A stretch of 64,000 nucleotides of DNA from Palsa-504 sp963847965 (GCA_963847965.1 CAWKCG010000043.1:279379-343378); one strand, 5' to 3'. Positions 7,779-17,788 are shown, counted from the stretch's first letter. The notes: generated by a model from the letters alone, not told the origin. Made by a program: numbers and translations.

Positions 7779-10220
7779 ATGGCGCTTGAAACCCGGGATG
7801 TGTCGACGGGGCTGCGGGCCGAGTTTCCGGACGCGCTGCGGAGCGGGCAGCTGGTGGCCTATTTTCAGCCCGAGTTCGATCTGTCGTCCGGCCAGGTAGT
7901 GGCGGCGGAAGCGCTGGCCCGATGGGAGCACCCCGAACTCGGCACCGTGGGACCCGACGTGTTCGTCCCCATCGCCGAGCAACTGCGACTGACCAGCGAG
8001 CTTACCCGCCTGATGCTCGGGCTGTCGCTCGCGCAGCACCGGGCCTGGGTCGCCGGCGGGTGGAACATCCCTGTCTCGGTCAACGTCGGGCCTGGTTGCG
8101 TGAGCGATCCCGGATTCCCCGCCGTCATCGGGGGGGTGCTGCGGAGCGAGCGGGTACCCGGCCGCATGCTCATCCTCGAGGTGAGTGAGCAGACCGGGAC
8201 CTCCGTCGTGAGCGCGAGCTTCTTCGCGCAGCTCACCGAGCTCGGCGTCCGCGTCTCGCTGGACGACTTCGGCACGGGCTTCGCCTCGCTGGAGAGCCTC
8301 GGCGGCTGGCCGATCGATGAGCTCAAGCTCGACATGTCGCTGGTGCGGCCGATAGTGAGCAGCTCGAGCTTCCGGGCGATCGTCGGCCACACCATCGATC
8401 TCGCCCATCAGCTCGGAGTCAAGGTCGTGGCCGAGGGAGTCGAGTCCGAGGGCGTCTGGTCCGAACTGCAGGCCCTTGGCTGTGACGTCGCGCAGGGCTT
8501 CCTGCTCGGGCGGCCGATGCCAGCCGACGTGTTCGCGGAATGGCTGCGTCACAGGGAACGGCTCGCGCACCGACGGCGCGTGCCAGGCCAGCCCAACCTA
8601 CGGTCGGCTACCGGCGCGGCGGTCGCCGAACGCGCCGACGCGCAGCCGGTCGGCGCCTACCGGCGACTGACCCGCGCGAGCCGCAGCGTCGCGGACCGGG
8701 TGGGCGGTCCCACGCTTGCCGCCGCCGCCACGATGCTCGTCGGCTACGGACTGTGGCAGGTGTTCCGCTGGGGCGGTCGTCAGCATCAGGCACTGATCGG
8801 CGATCTCGCCTTCTTCCCGGTGAACGGGGCGGCGGCCCTGTGGGCCTGGCGGGTATCCCTGCGCAGGGCTTTCGGGGCGCCGACCTGCCGGGCGTGGCGC
8901 CTGCTGTCCGTCGCCCTCTGGCTGTTCCTACTCGGTGACGGGCTGCAGCTCATCTACGAGTGCGTGCTACACAAGAGGGCCTACCCGACCTGGGCCGACG
9001 CCGCGTACCTGAGCTTCTACGTCGTCGCCCTATTCGGCATCCTCTCCTTCCCGGCCCGGCGCCGGAACCGGCGAGAGCGGTTCCGTGCCCTGCTCGACAT
9101 GGGGACCGTGTTCACCGGCGGAGTCACGCTCATCTGGTACGTGGCGCTCGGGCCGGCGGTGGCCTCCGCGACCGGCGGCTTCGACCTGGCCAACCTGGTG
9201 ACCTTCGCCTACCCGGTCGGTGACCTGCTGCTGTTGTTCGGGGTGCTGTCGCTGCTGTGGCGCGGAGTCCCGCGCCTGAGCGTGGGGTCGCTGCGGATCC
9301 TCGCGTGCGGCCTGGTGGTGTTCATCGCGGCCGACGTCTCCTACGACTACATCACGGTGAACTCGGGCTACCTCGGCGGCGACCCGGTCGACACGCTGTG
9401 GATCGTGGCGCTGATCATCCTGTTCGTGGCGGCCGGATACCAGCTGCGCGTCAAGCCGGCCGGGGAGTTCGCACTGCCAGCGAGGGCTCCGGCGACGCGT
9501 CCCAGCATCCTGCCTTTCCTCGCGGTCGCGGCCAGCTACCTCCTGCTCACCATCGTGGGCCTGAAGAATGTCAGCTTCAACCCGCTGGGAGGCGTCCTGA
9601 TCGGCGCGGTGGTGCTGACGATCCTGGTCAGCGTGCGGCAGTTCGCCGCCTTGCGCGATAACAACCGGCTCGCGGTCCGGTACCAGGAACTCGCTTCGAT
9701 CGACGGGATGACTGGCCTGTACAACAGGCGCTACTTCATGGACGTGGCCGAGGGCGCCTTCGCGCATGCGCAGTGGTTCAGCCAGCCTCTCGTCGCGCTG
9801 ATGATCGACGTAGACCACTTCAAGGAGATCAACGACGTATACGGCCATGCCGTGGGCGACAGGGTGCTCGCTGACCTGGCCCAGTCCTGCCGTGAGCACG
9901 TCCGGCCTGACGATATCGCAGGGCGTTACGGCGGCGACGAGTTCATCATCATGATCGCGGGGACCACCGGCCTCCGGGCGACCCAGATCGCGGCCAGGCT
10001 GACCGCGGCGCACGTGACCGCCAGCGACGGGACGCCGGTGCCCTTCACGGTCAGCATCGGTATCGCGGAATCCGCCGCATGCCGTGACCTACCGAGCCAG
10101 TTGGCCCGCGCTGACCTGGCCATGTACGAGGCGAAGCGGGCGGGCGGAGGCTGCTGGCGCGTCTTCGAGGGCACCGAACCAGGGCCGGATCCTATTCTCC
10201 CGGCCCCTCGGTCACACTGA
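7779..10220 (+). CDS. EAL-(7TM)-GGDEF cyclic-di-GMP phosphodiesterase/diguanylate cyclase
   Basis: 813 residues from ATG 7779, which has a good GGGGGAAGAGG site; a TTG at 7758 is a weaker option. Order is unusual: EAL domain first (about 10-260), a multi-helix membrane region (about 300-600), then GGDEF (about 640-805). EAL motifs are present: EALARW, SVNV, LDDFGTG, LKLD, VAEGVES, QGFLLGRPMP. The cyclase keeps the RYGGDEF active site (about 715) with an RPDD product-inhibition site five residues before GGDEF, so both activities look possible. The membrane part resembles MASE-like sensors but I cannot name it. A palindrome (GTGATCAC) and TATAAC lie just upstream. Its 3' end overlaps the convergent ricT by 9 bp. 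Confidence 0.92.
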   Translation: MALETRDVSTGLRAEFPDALRSGQLVAYFQPEFDLSSGQVVAAEALARWEHPELGTVGPDVFVPIAEQLRLTSELTRLMLGLSLAQHRAWVAGGWNIPVSVNVGPGCVSDPGFPAVIGGVLRSERVPGRMLILEVSEQTGTSVVSASFFAQLTELGVRVSLDDFGTGFASLESLGGWPIDELKLDMSLVRPIVSSSSFRAIVGHTIDLAHQLGVKVVAEGVESEGVWSELQALGCDVAQGFLLGRPMPADVFAEWLRHRERLAHRRRVPGQPNLRSATGAAVAERADAQPVGAYRRLTRASRSVADRVGGPTLAAAATMLVGYGLWQVFRWGGRQHQALIGDLAFFPVNGAAALWAWRVSLRRAFGAPTCRAWRLLSVALWLFLLGDGLQLIYECVLHKRAYPTWADAAYLSFYVVALFGILSFPARRRNRRERFRALLDMGTVFTGGVTLIWYVALGPAVASATGGFDLANLVTFAYPVGDLLLLFGVLSLLWRGVPRLSVGSLRILACGLVVFIAADVSYDYITVNSGYLGGDPVDTLWIVALIILFVAAGYQLRVKPAGEFALPARAPATRPSILPFLAVAASYLLLTIVGLKNVSFNPLGGVLIGAVVLTILVSVRQFAALRDNNRLAVRYQELASIDGMTGLYNRRYFMDVAEGAFAHAQWFSQPLVALMIDVDHFKEINDVYGHAVGDRVLADLAQSCREHVRPDDIAGRYGGDEFIIMIAGTTGLRATQIAARLTAAHVTASDGTPVPFTVSIGIAESAACRDLPSQLARADLAMYEAKRAGGGCWRVFEGTEPGPDPILPAPRSH

Positions 10221-11069
10221 CCTCGAGTCCGCTCCGCCCGACCTCGCCGTGCCGTGCATCTCCTCGTAGGCCTGGCGCGACCCGCACACGCTGGCCTTCG
10301 GGCACGCGCACGCCCGCCCGTCCGCGGAAAGCTTCACCACCACCGTGTCCGAGGGCACGTTGTGCCCCACGACCGTCCCCGGCCCGGCCGGCGAGGTGAC
10401 CGCCGAACCTATCGGAGGTGCGTCCTTCCGGAATTCCTGGTACAGCGGATGCTCGTACTTCAGGCAGCACATGAGCCGGCCGCACGCCCCGGCGATCCGC
10501 AGCGGGTTCACCGGCAGGTCCTGGTCCTTGGCCATCCGGACCGACACCGGCTCGAAGTCCTTCAGGAACGTGGCGCAGCACAGGTCGCGCCCGCAGGGCC
10601 CGATCCCGCCCTGCAGCCGCGCCTCGTCCCGCGGGCCGATCTGCCGCAGTTCCACCCGCGCCCTCAGCCGCCCGCCTAGGTCCCGGACCAGGGCGCGGAA
10701 GTCCACCCGGTGCGGCGCGCTGAAGTAGACGACGAATACGTTCTCGGACCAGAGGTAGTCGACCGCGGTGACCTTCATCGGCAGCCCGTGCTCCCGGATC
10801 AGCCTGCGCGCGGCCAGTCGCCCCTCCGCTCGCCGGCGGCGGTTCTCCTCGTCACGGGCCAGGTCGTCCTCCCTCGCCAGCCCCTCGCACACCGGCAGCC
10901 CGCCAATGTCCTCCGGCACCCATTGCGGCGCCCACACGCACTCGGCCACCTCGGGCCCGGAGTCGGTGGGCACGAGCACCTTGTCGCCGATCGCCGGCAA
11001 ATGCGCGCCCGGGTCGAGGTAGTACAGCCGCCCGTACCGCTCGAAACTGACCGCCATCATCATGCCCAC
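10212..11069 (-). CDS. ricT: RicT/PSP1 family protein (YaaT-like)
   Basis: 285 residues. The PSP1 core is recognisable from LWSENVFVVYFSAPHRVDFR to QIGPRDEARLQGGIGPCGRD, with the cysteine clusters CGRDLCC and CGRLMCC typical of regulatory Fe-S complex subunit RicT (B. subtilis YaaT). In Bacillus the complex affects RNA maturation and biofilm control; the actinobacterial role is less clear. The N-terminus has several possible starts (GTG 11069, then three ATG codons within 12 bases); I kept the longest. It follows holB by 26 bp, and topA, tmk, holB and ricT all read the same way; a holB-ricT order is common in actinobacteria and Bacillus. Confidence 0.9.
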   Translation of the reverse strand: MGMMMAVSFERYGRLYYLDPGAHLPAIGDKVLVPTDSGPEVAECVWAPQWVPEDIGGLPVCEGLAREDDLARDEENRRRRAEGRLAARRLIREHGLPMKVTAVDYLWSENVFVVYFSAPHRVDFRALVRDLGGRLRARVELRQIGPRDEARLQGGIGPCGRDLCCATFLKDFEPVSVRMAKDQDLPVNPLRIAGACGRLMCCLKYEHPLYQEFRKDAPPIGSAVTSPAGPGTVVGHNVPSDTVVVKLSADGRACACPKASVCGSRQAYEEMHGTARSGGADSRSV

Positions 11070-11095
11070 AAGGCCAGACTACGTTGCCTGGGAGC

Positions 11096-12277
11096 TCAGC
11101 CTTCTACGAGGGACAGGGTCATCTCTTCCACAGCCAGCAGCGGGGCCACGTTCAATCCGAGGCGCTCGCGGCAGCGCATGATGGCCTGCATACGGCGCAG
11201 GGTCGAATCCGGCGACGACGAAGAACCCACCTGCCGCAGGTCACCGGCCCGGTCGGAGTTCGCGAGCTCGACGTCGGCGCCTAGCTGCACCATCAGGACG
11301 TCGCGGTAGAACACCGCCAGGTCGAGCAGCGCCTGGTCGAGGGTGTCCCGCTTGACCCTGGTGGCGCGCGACTTCTGCCGGTCTTCGAGGTCCTTCATGG
11401 CCCCGGCCATGCCGCGCATCGCCTTGGCCACGCCCTTGCCGGTCGACCCCTCGCCGAACGCCCGGCGCAGCGCCTCCCGCTCAGGCTCGTCCAGTTCCTC
11501 GGTGACCGCCCGGGCCTCCTCCTCGGCCGTCCGCACCAGGGAAGCCGCCAGCGACAGGGCGGAGCCGAGCGACGTAGCAGACAGCGGCACGCGCAGCACC
11601 TCGGCACGGCGCGCCGCCGCGGAGGCGTCCGAAGCCAGGCGCCGGGCGCGGCCCACGTGTCCCTGCGCCGCGCGGGCCGCGGCCAGCGCGGCCTCGGGAT
11701 CTATGCCATCCCGCGAAACCAAGACCTGAGCCACCGCCTCCGAGGCCGGGACGACCAGCGGGACCACCCGGCACCGTGACCGGATCGTCGGCACCATGTC
11801 CTCGGCCGACGGCGCGCACAGCAGCCAGACGGTCCGCGGCGTCGGCTCCTCGATCGCCTTGAGCAGCGCGTTCGCCGCCTGCTCGGTGCACCGGTCGGCG
11901 TCTTCGAACAGCACGACCAGCCAGCGTCCTCCGGTCGGCGCCCCCGCCGCGCGCAGCACAAGCTCCCGAGTCTGCCGGACCCCGTACGACAGCCCCTCGG
12001 GCCGGACGAGCAGCAGGTCGGCGTGCGTCCCGGCGCGCACCTGCCGACAGCACGGACACGAACCGCAGCCGCCGGACGGGCACAAGAGCGCGGCCGCGAA
12101 GGCCCGCGCCGCCACCGACCGACCCGACCCGGGAGGGCCGGTGAACAGCCACGAGTGCGACATCGCGCCCGGCTCAGGCCGGCCCCCGGCCAGCACCAAG
12201 GCGGCCCCAGCCGCGGCGCGCTCCAGCTGCGCGACCACGGCGTCCTGGCCCGCGAGCTCGTCGAACATCCCGCTCAA
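11096..12277 (-). CDS. holB: DNA polymerase III clamp-loader subunit delta'
   Basis: About 390 residues. The AAA+ core shows FTGPPGSGRSVAA (Walker A), a four-Cys zinc module CPSGGCGSCPCC, ADRCTEQAANALLKAIEEP (the delta-prime/gamma signature) and IRSRCRVV (sensor region). It works in the cytosol with the tau and delta subunits to load the sliding clamp during replication. The TTG at 12277 overlaps the tmk stop codon; an in-frame ATG at 12268 is an alternative start. Either way the gene is tightly coupled to tmk. Confidence 0.93.
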   Translation of the reverse strand: MSGMFDELAGQDAVVAQLERAAAGAALVLAGGRPEPGAMSHSWLFTGPPGSGRSVAARAFAAALLCPSGGCGSCPCCRQVRAGTHADLLLVRPEGLSYGVRQTRELVLRAAGAPTGGRWLVVLFEDADRCTEQAANALLKAIEEPTPRTVWLLCAPSAEDMVPTIRSRCRVVPLVVPASEAVAQVLVSRDGIDPEAALAAARAAQGHVGRARRLASDASAAARRAEVLRVPLSATSLGSALSLAASLVRTAEEEARAVTEELDEPEREALRRAFGEGSTGKGVAKAMRGMAGAMKDLEDRQKSRATRVKRDTLDQALLDLAVFYRDVLMVQLGADVELANSDRAGDLRQVGSSSSPDSTLRRMQAIMRCRERLGLNVAPLLAVEEMTLSLVEG

Positions 12278-14475
12278 GCGATCTCTTCCGTGATGGCAGG
12301 AAAGCTGCCCGTCGCCGCCTCGGCGACGGAGGGGACGGGATCGGGGAGCAGGCCGCGGATCCGGTCCTGGATGGCCCGCGTGGTCTCGTCCGGCGGGCGT
12401 TCCGCGTCAAGCACCAGGTAACGCCCGGGCTCCGCCTGGGCCAGCGCGAGGAACCCGTCGCGGACCCGGCGGTGGAAGGCCAGCGGCTCGGCCTCCAGCC
12501 GGTCCGCCGAACGCGCGCGGCGCGTCAGACCGGCGATGGGGTCCATGTCCAGCAGCACGGTGAGGTCAGGGACGCGCCCGCCCGTCGCCCACCGGTTGAA
12601 GCTGGCGATGTCCTCCACCGGCAGGTTCCGCCCGGCGCCCTGGTAGGCGAGCGAGGAGTCCACGTACCGGTCGGTGATGACGATCGCGCCGCGGTCGAGC
12701 GCAGGCCCGATGACCGAGGCGACGTGCTCGGCGCGGTCGGCCGCGTACATCAGCGCCTCCGCCCGCGGTGACATGCCCGTGTGCGTGGTGTCGAGCAGCA
12801 GCGCCCGCAGCCGCATCCCGACCTTCGTCGCGCCGGGCTCGTGCGTGGTCACCACGTCGTAACCGAGCCCGCGCAGCCAGATCGCGATCAGCCTGGCCTG
12901 CGTGGTCTTGCCCGTGCCCTCCCCGCCCTCCAGCGCGATCAGCAGCCCGGGCGGCGGCAGAGGCGGCGTGTTCCCGTTGGCATGCGCCGCCTCCGGCAGG
13001 GGCGCGAACGGCACGCCCCGGATGGCGGACAGCAGGTCCTCCCGCAGCGGTACCCCCTTGCGGTCGTCCATGCGCCGGTAGGAGCTCACCCCGAGGACGG
13101 CCGCCACGACCGCGGCGAGCAGGACGACCGCGTTCTGCCCGACCGAGGTGTAGACGACGTGGGCGAACCGGATGTCGCCGGACCCCGTGATCCCGGCGAT
13201 CAGCTTGGTCAGGGCGGCGGACAAGAACCCGACCGCGGCGATGACCACGAGCAGGATGACCTGGATCGACGACTGGAAGAACGCGAACACCCGGCCGCGG
13301 GTGTCGTCGTCGACCTCGAGCCCCACGATCGTGAACCCGGTCGCGTAGGCGATGCCGGACAGCGCGCCGAGGACGACGACGAACACCGTGACCAGGATGA
13401 GGTTCGGCACCAGGCCGATCAGCGCGAGCGGCACGGCCGCGGCCGCGATCGTGAGCCCGAACAGCCGGCGCAGGCTGAGCCCCCCCAGCAAGCGCGGGCC
13501 GACGAGCATGCCGAGGGCGATGCCGACGAAGATCGCGGCGAACACCAGCCCGAACCCGGCGTTGCCGCCCTTCAGCGTGAACTTGATGTAGGGGTACGCG
13601 AGCCCGACCACCACGCCGGCCGCGGCGAACGCGCCGATCATCCCGATCACCAGGCCGCGCACCACCGGGGTCTGGCCGATGAACCGCCAGCCCTCCCAGA
13701 TGGCCTTGGCGGTCGACCCGACGGAGATCTTCCCGCTCGCGCTCCGCTTGGGAATCTCGCGCAGGAAGTAGACGGTGATCGCGGAGACGAAGTACGACGC
13801 GGCGTTGATGTACAGGGCCAGCGTGACCGGATCGGTCTTGAGGAACGGGATCACATGGCTGAACGCCTGGCTGACCAGGGCGAGCACGCTGAACAGGCCG
13901 GCCGCGAGCGGCGCCGTGCCGTACGTGCCGAGCAGGCTGTACTGGTTGGCCCGCTCCAGCTTGTCCTTCGGCACCAGGTTGGGTATCGACGCCGCGGTCG
14001 CCGGGTTCCAGAACAGCGAGGCGATCCCGGCCAGGAACTTCGCCGCGTACAGCCAGGTCAGGTTGGGGAACAGCGGGATGGAAAGGAACAGCAGCCCGCG
14101 GATGACGTCCCCGATGATCATCGTCCGCCGCCGGTCGAGCCGGTCGGCGATCGCCCCCGCCAGCGGGCCGAGCAGCAGTGCGGGCAGCAGGGTCGCGACC
14201 CAGACCCCGCTGACCGCCGCCGTCTGCGCCGCGGCCGCCCCGGTGATGGACTGCCCGGCGGTGTGCTTCTGCGTCAGGTCCGCCGCCAGCGCGAGCAGCG
14301 CGAAGATGCTCAGCCAGTCGCCGAGGCTGGACAGCGACAGGGCGATCCACAGCCGGCGGAACGGCTTGATGGCCAGCACGCTGGGCACGCGCACGTGATT
14401 ACGCCGCGTGGCGCCGTTCCCGAGCTTCTTCCCCCGGTCGGCGCCGCGGTGCGGGTCTGCGGCGCGGAAGTTCAC
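12274..14475 (-). CDS. tmk: Fused MFS-type membrane domain and dTMP kinase
   Basis: 733 residues from GTG 14475. Residues about 30-480 are a 12-helix major facilitator domain (SSLGDWLSIFALLALAADL, GPLAGAIADRLDRRRTMII with the conserved loop 2-3 motif). Residues about 500-725 are thymidylate kinase: P-loop ALEGGEGTGKTTQA, THEPGAT, RAEALMYAADRAEH, and DRYVDSSLAYQGAGR. The kinase makes dTDP from dTMP for DNA synthesis. Fusion of a transporter-like domain to Tmk is known in several actinobacteria (Streptomyces, Frankia); what the membrane part moves is unknown. No frameshift at the joint. Confidence 0.92.
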   Translation of the reverse strand: MNFRAADPHRGADRGKKLGNGATRRNHVRVPSVLAIKPFRRLWIALSLSSLGDWLSIFALLALAADLTQKHTAGQSITGAAAAQTAAVSGVWVATLLPALLLGPLAGAIADRLDRRRTMIIGDVIRGLLFLSIPLFPNLTWLYAAKFLAGIASLFWNPATAASIPNLVPKDKLERANQYSLLGTYGTAPLAAGLFSVLALVSQAFSHVIPFLKTDPVTLALYINAASYFVSAITVYFLREIPKRSASGKISVGSTAKAIWEGWRFIGQTPVVRGLVIGMIGAFAAAGVVVGLAYPYIKFTLKGGNAGFGLVFAAIFVGIALGMLVGPRLLGGLSLRRLFGLTIAAAAVPLALIGLVPNLILVTVFVVVLGALSGIAYATGFTIVGLEVDDDTRGRVFAFFQSSIQVILLVVIAAVGFLSAALTKLIAGITGSGDIRFAHVVYTSVGQNAVVLLAAVVAAVLGVSSYRRMDDRKGVPLREDLLSAIRGVPFAPLPEAAHANGNTPPLPPPGLLIALEGGEGTGKTTQARLIAIWLRGLGYDVVTTHEPGATKVGMRLRALLLDTTHTGMSPRAEALMYAADRAEHVASVIGPALDRGAIVITDRYVDSSLAYQGAGRNLPVEDIASFNRWATGGRVPDLTVLLDMDPIAGLTRRARSADRLEAEPLAFHRRVRDGFLALAQAEPGRYLVLDAERPPDETTRAIQDRIRGLLPDPVPSVAEAATGSFPAITEEIA

Positions 14476-14577
14476 GGCGTAAAGCGTATCGGCACTGTTA
14501 GCCGGATATCGGGTGAGTCCTTGATCGTGATTTTAACCCAGCTAACAGATTTGACCACCAGCGGGGTTCTTGAATAA

Positions 14578-17349
14578 TCAAGATCTCTTAGGGGCCGAAC
14601 GAGCGGTGGTGCCCGTCTTCCGCCGTGTCGTGGCTACCCGTCGGCGCGGAGCCGGTGGTGCGGCGCGCCGGTCGGCGAGGAGCTCAGCGGCCCGGACGAC
14701 GGTGATCGAGGCCACGTCATCGCCCTTGCGGAGCGAGGCGTTGGTCTCCCCGTCGGTGACGTAGGGGCCGAACCGGCCCTCCCTGATCACCATCGGCTTG
14801 CCGGTCGCCGGATCCTCGCCGAGCTCGCGCAGCGGCGGTGCCGCGGCCCCGGAGCGCCGGCCTCGGGTCTTCGGCTGGGAGAACAGCTCCTTGGCTTCGG
14901 CCAGGGTCATGGTGAACAGCCGGTCTTCCGATTCAATGGACCGGCTGTCCGAGCCCTTCTTGACGTAGGGCCCGTACCTGCCGTTCTGCGCGGTGACCTG
15001 CTCGCCGTCCAGCTCGCCGAGCACCCGCGGCAGGGTGAGCAACCGCAGCGCGTCCTCCAGCGTGACCGTGTCCAGCGACATGGACTTCAGCAGGGACGCG
15101 GACCTGGGCTTGGCCAGGGCGGGCGCATCGTCGGCGGGCTGCTCGGTCACGTAGGGCCCGAACCGCCCGGCCTTGGCGACTACCACCTGGCCGGTGAGCG
15201 GGTCGCTGCCGAGGACCCGGCCGCCGTTCGGCGTATTAAAGAGCTCTTCTGCCTTTTCTACGGTCAGCTCGTCCGGTGCAATGTCCTCGGGGACGTTCAC
15301 CCGCTGCCCGTCGCGCTCCAGGTAGGGGCCGTACCGGCCGACCCTGACCACGATGTCGGTGCCGGCCAGCGGGAACGAGCTGACCTCCCGCGCGTCGATG
15401 TCGCCGATGTCGCCGACCAGCGACTTCAGCCCCCGTTCCTGGCCGGCGCCGTCGCCGTCGGTGCCGAAGTAGAACCTGCGCAGCCACGGCACCCGCTCGG
15501 CCTCGCCCCTGGCGATCTCGTCCAGGACGTCTTCCATCCGGGCGGTGAACTCGTAGTCCACGAGCTGGCCGAAGTGCCGTTCCAGGAGGGTGACGACGGC
15601 GAAGGCGAGAAACGAGGGGACGAGCGCCGGACCCCGCTTGAACACGTAGCCGCGATCCAGGATGGTGCCGATGATCGTCGCGTAGGTGGACGGCCGGCCG
15701 ATCTCCCGGTCCTCGAGCTCCTTGACCAGCGACGCCTCGGTGTAGCGGGCCGGCGGCTTGGTCGAGTGGTCGGCGGGGGCCAGCCTGAGCACGTCGAGCG
15801 GGTCGTTCTCGGCGAGCGCCGGCAGCCTGCGCTCGCGGTCGTCGAGGTCGGCGGTGGGGTCGTCGGCGCCCTCGACGTAGGCCTTGAGGAACCCGTAGAA
15901 GCTGATCACCTTGCCGGTCGCGCCGAACTCGGCGCGCTCGCCCGCGCTGGACGTGCCCGCCACCCGGACCGATATCGACTCGCCGGTGGCGTCCTTCATC
16001 TGGGAGGCGACGGTGCGCTGCCAGATCAGCTCGTACAGGCGGCGTTCGTCAGAGCTCAGGCCGTCCCGCGCCACCTGGGCCGGGGTGCGGAAGCTGTCGC
16101 CGGCGGGCCGGATGGCCTCGTGCGCCTCCTGGGCGTTCTTGACCTTGCTCTGGTAGAGGCGGGGCGCGTCGGGCACGTAGGAGGCACCGTAGAGTTCGGC
16201 TGCCTGCCGGCGGGCCGCGGTGATCGCCTCACGGGACAGCGTGACCGAGTCGGTGCGCATATAGGTGATGTAGCCGTTCTCGTACAGCCGCTGCGCCGTG
16301 GACATCGTGTGCTTGGCGGAGAACCCGAGCTTGCGCGACGCCTCCTGCTGCAGGGTGGTGGTGCGGAACGGCGCGTACGGCGAGCGCCGGTAGGGCTTGC
16401 GCTCGACGCTGGCCACCGAGAAGCTCGCCCCGTCGAGCCGCTCCGCCAGGGCGGCCGCGGCCGGCGCGTCCAGGTGCAGGACGCTGGCGGTGCGCAGTTC
16501 GCCGACGGAAGAGAAGTCGCGGCCCTGAGCGACCCGGCGGCCGTCCACGGCGACCAGGCTGGCGGTGAACGAGGTGGGCTCGCCGTCCTGGCGCTGGCCG
16601 TGGTCGCGGGTGGCGAACTCGGCTTCCAGGTCGGAGTAGCTGGCCGCGCGGAACGCGATCCGCTCGCGTTCCCGGTCGACGATCAGCCTCGTGGCGACCG
16701 ACTGCACGCGCCCGGCCGACAGCTTGGGCATGACCTTCTTCCACAGCACGGGCGAGACCTCGTACCCGTACAGCCGGTCGAGCACGCGGCGCGCCTGGTA
16801 GGCGTCGACCAGGCCCTGGTCGACCTCGCGCGGGCTGGCGATGGCGCGGGAGATCGCCTCCGGCGTGATCTCGTGGAAGACCATCCGGTGCGTCGGCACC
16901 TTGGGCTTGAGCTCCTCGACCAGGTGCCAGGCGATGGCCTCGCCCTCGCGGTCCTCGTCCGTCGCGAGGAGCAGTTCGTCCGCGTCCTTCAGCAGGCTCT
17001 TGAGCTTGGAGACCTGCTGCCGCTTGCCGCTCTGGACGACGTACAGCGGCGCGAAGTTGTCGTCCACGTTGACGCCGAGCCTGGCCCACGGCTCGGTGCG
17101 GTACTTGGCCGGGATCTCCGCCGCGCTGTCGGGCATGTCGCGGATGTGGCCGACGCTGGACTCCACCACGTAGCCGCGGCCGAGGTACCCGGCGATGGTC
17201 CTGGCCTTGGACGGGGACTCGACGATGACCAGCGTGGTGCCATGGCCGTCACCCGATCCGGCTCTCGCCTTCGCACCGCCGGTCTTCGCCCCCGTGGCCC
17301 GGGGACCGGTCCCCGTCTTCGCCTTTGCCGCCGTTGTCCTTGCTGGCAC
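14578..17349 (-). CDS. topA: DNA topoisomerase I
   Basis: 923 residues from GTG 17349 with GGGAAGAG upstream. The Toprim domain starts TLVIVESPSKARTIAGYLG and includes DEDREGEAIAW. The catalytic tyrosine sits in YITYMRTDS (about residue 365). RVQSVATRLIVDRE and GRPSTYATIIGTILDRGYV are classic type IA motifs. The C-terminus has at least four GRYGPYV/GRFGPYV repeats and a basic tail, as in mycobacterial and Streptomyces TopA, which lack zinc fingers. It relaxes negatively supercoiled DNA. Start of a same-strand series with tmk (102 bp downstream), holB and ricT. Confidence 0.97.
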   Translation of the reverse strand: MPARTTAAKAKTGTGPRATGAKTGGAKARAGSGDGHGTTLVIVESPSKARTIAGYLGRGYVVESSVGHIRDMPDSAAEIPAKYRTEPWARLGVNVDDNFAPLYVVQSGKRQQVSKLKSLLKDADELLLATDEDREGEAIAWHLVEELKPKVPTHRMVFHEITPEAISRAIASPREVDQGLVDAYQARRVLDRLYGYEVSPVLWKKVMPKLSAGRVQSVATRLIVDRERERIAFRAASYSDLEAEFATRDHGQRQDGEPTSFTASLVAVDGRRVAQGRDFSSVGELRTASVLHLDAPAAAALAERLDGASFSVASVERKPYRRSPYAPFRTTTLQQEASRKLGFSAKHTMSTAQRLYENGYITYMRTDSVTLSREAITAARRQAAELYGASYVPDAPRLYQSKVKNAQEAHEAIRPAGDSFRTPAQVARDGLSSDERRLYELIWQRTVASQMKDATGESISVRVAGTSSAGERAEFGATGKVISFYGFLKAYVEGADDPTADLDDRERRLPALAENDPLDVLRLAPADHSTKPPARYTEASLVKELEDREIGRPSTYATIIGTILDRGYVFKRGPALVPSFLAFAVVTLLERHFGQLVDYEFTARMEDVLDEIARGEAERVPWLRRFYFGTDGDGAGQERGLKSLVGDIGDIDAREVSSFPLAGTDIVVRVGRYGPYLERDGQRVNVPEDIAPDELTVEKAEELFNTPNGGRVLGSDPLTGQVVVAKAGRFGPYVTEQPADDAPALAKPRSASLLKSMSLDTVTLEDALRLLTLPRVLGELDGEQVTAQNGRYGPYVKKGSDSRSIESEDRLFTMTLAEAKELFSQPKTRGRRSGAAAPPLRELGEDPATGKPMVIREGRFGPYVTDGETNASLRKGDDVASITVVRAAELLADRRAAPPAPRRRVATTRRKTGTTARSAPKRS

Positions 17350-17524
17350 GCTCTTCCCGTCCTCGCCTTCGCGTCATAACCGTCTCACGGTACCGCCGGT
17401 CAGACGCCACCCTTCAGCTGTAACCTTCGGCCCGGTTCGGCGTGTTCCCTCCCGTTCGCGGAACAAGCCGGACATTCTGCCACCGCAGGTTGAACCACCG
17501 GTGAACTCAAGCAGAATAGGACCG

Positions 17525-17719
17525 ATGGCCGAGTATGCCTACCTCGTTGTCTACCTGCCGCGCGGAATGTCCCGAGACGCTCGCGACACCGCGAGGCGGA
17601 TCCTAGCCGAGCACGCCGAGTACGGGGACTGGGAACTGTCCAGGCTCCGGCTCAACGCGGACGGCAGCAGGAAGGCTACCCTACGAAGGCGGATCATACG
17701 CCCAGTCCGCACGCTGTGA
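17525..17719 (+). CDS. DUF5703 family small protein
   Basis: 64 residues from ATG 17525. The sequence YLVVYLPRGMSRDARDTARR then LAEHAEYGDWELSRLRL and ATLRRRIIR is the full-length pattern of DUF5703, a tiny actinobacterial protein of unknown role that is often encoded next to an M20 peptidase, as here (the peptidase faces it from the right). A longer frame beginning at 17195 overlaps the topA start and is rejected. Confidence 0.85.
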   Translation: MAEYAYLVVYLPRGMSRDARDTARRILAEHAEYGDWELSRLRLNADGSRKATLRRRIIRPVRTL

Positions 17720-17788
17720 ACTCATCCGGCGACATGTCGGATCGGACACGGCTCCTACCTGCGGAAAGCCGACCATCGCGGTCAAGCG

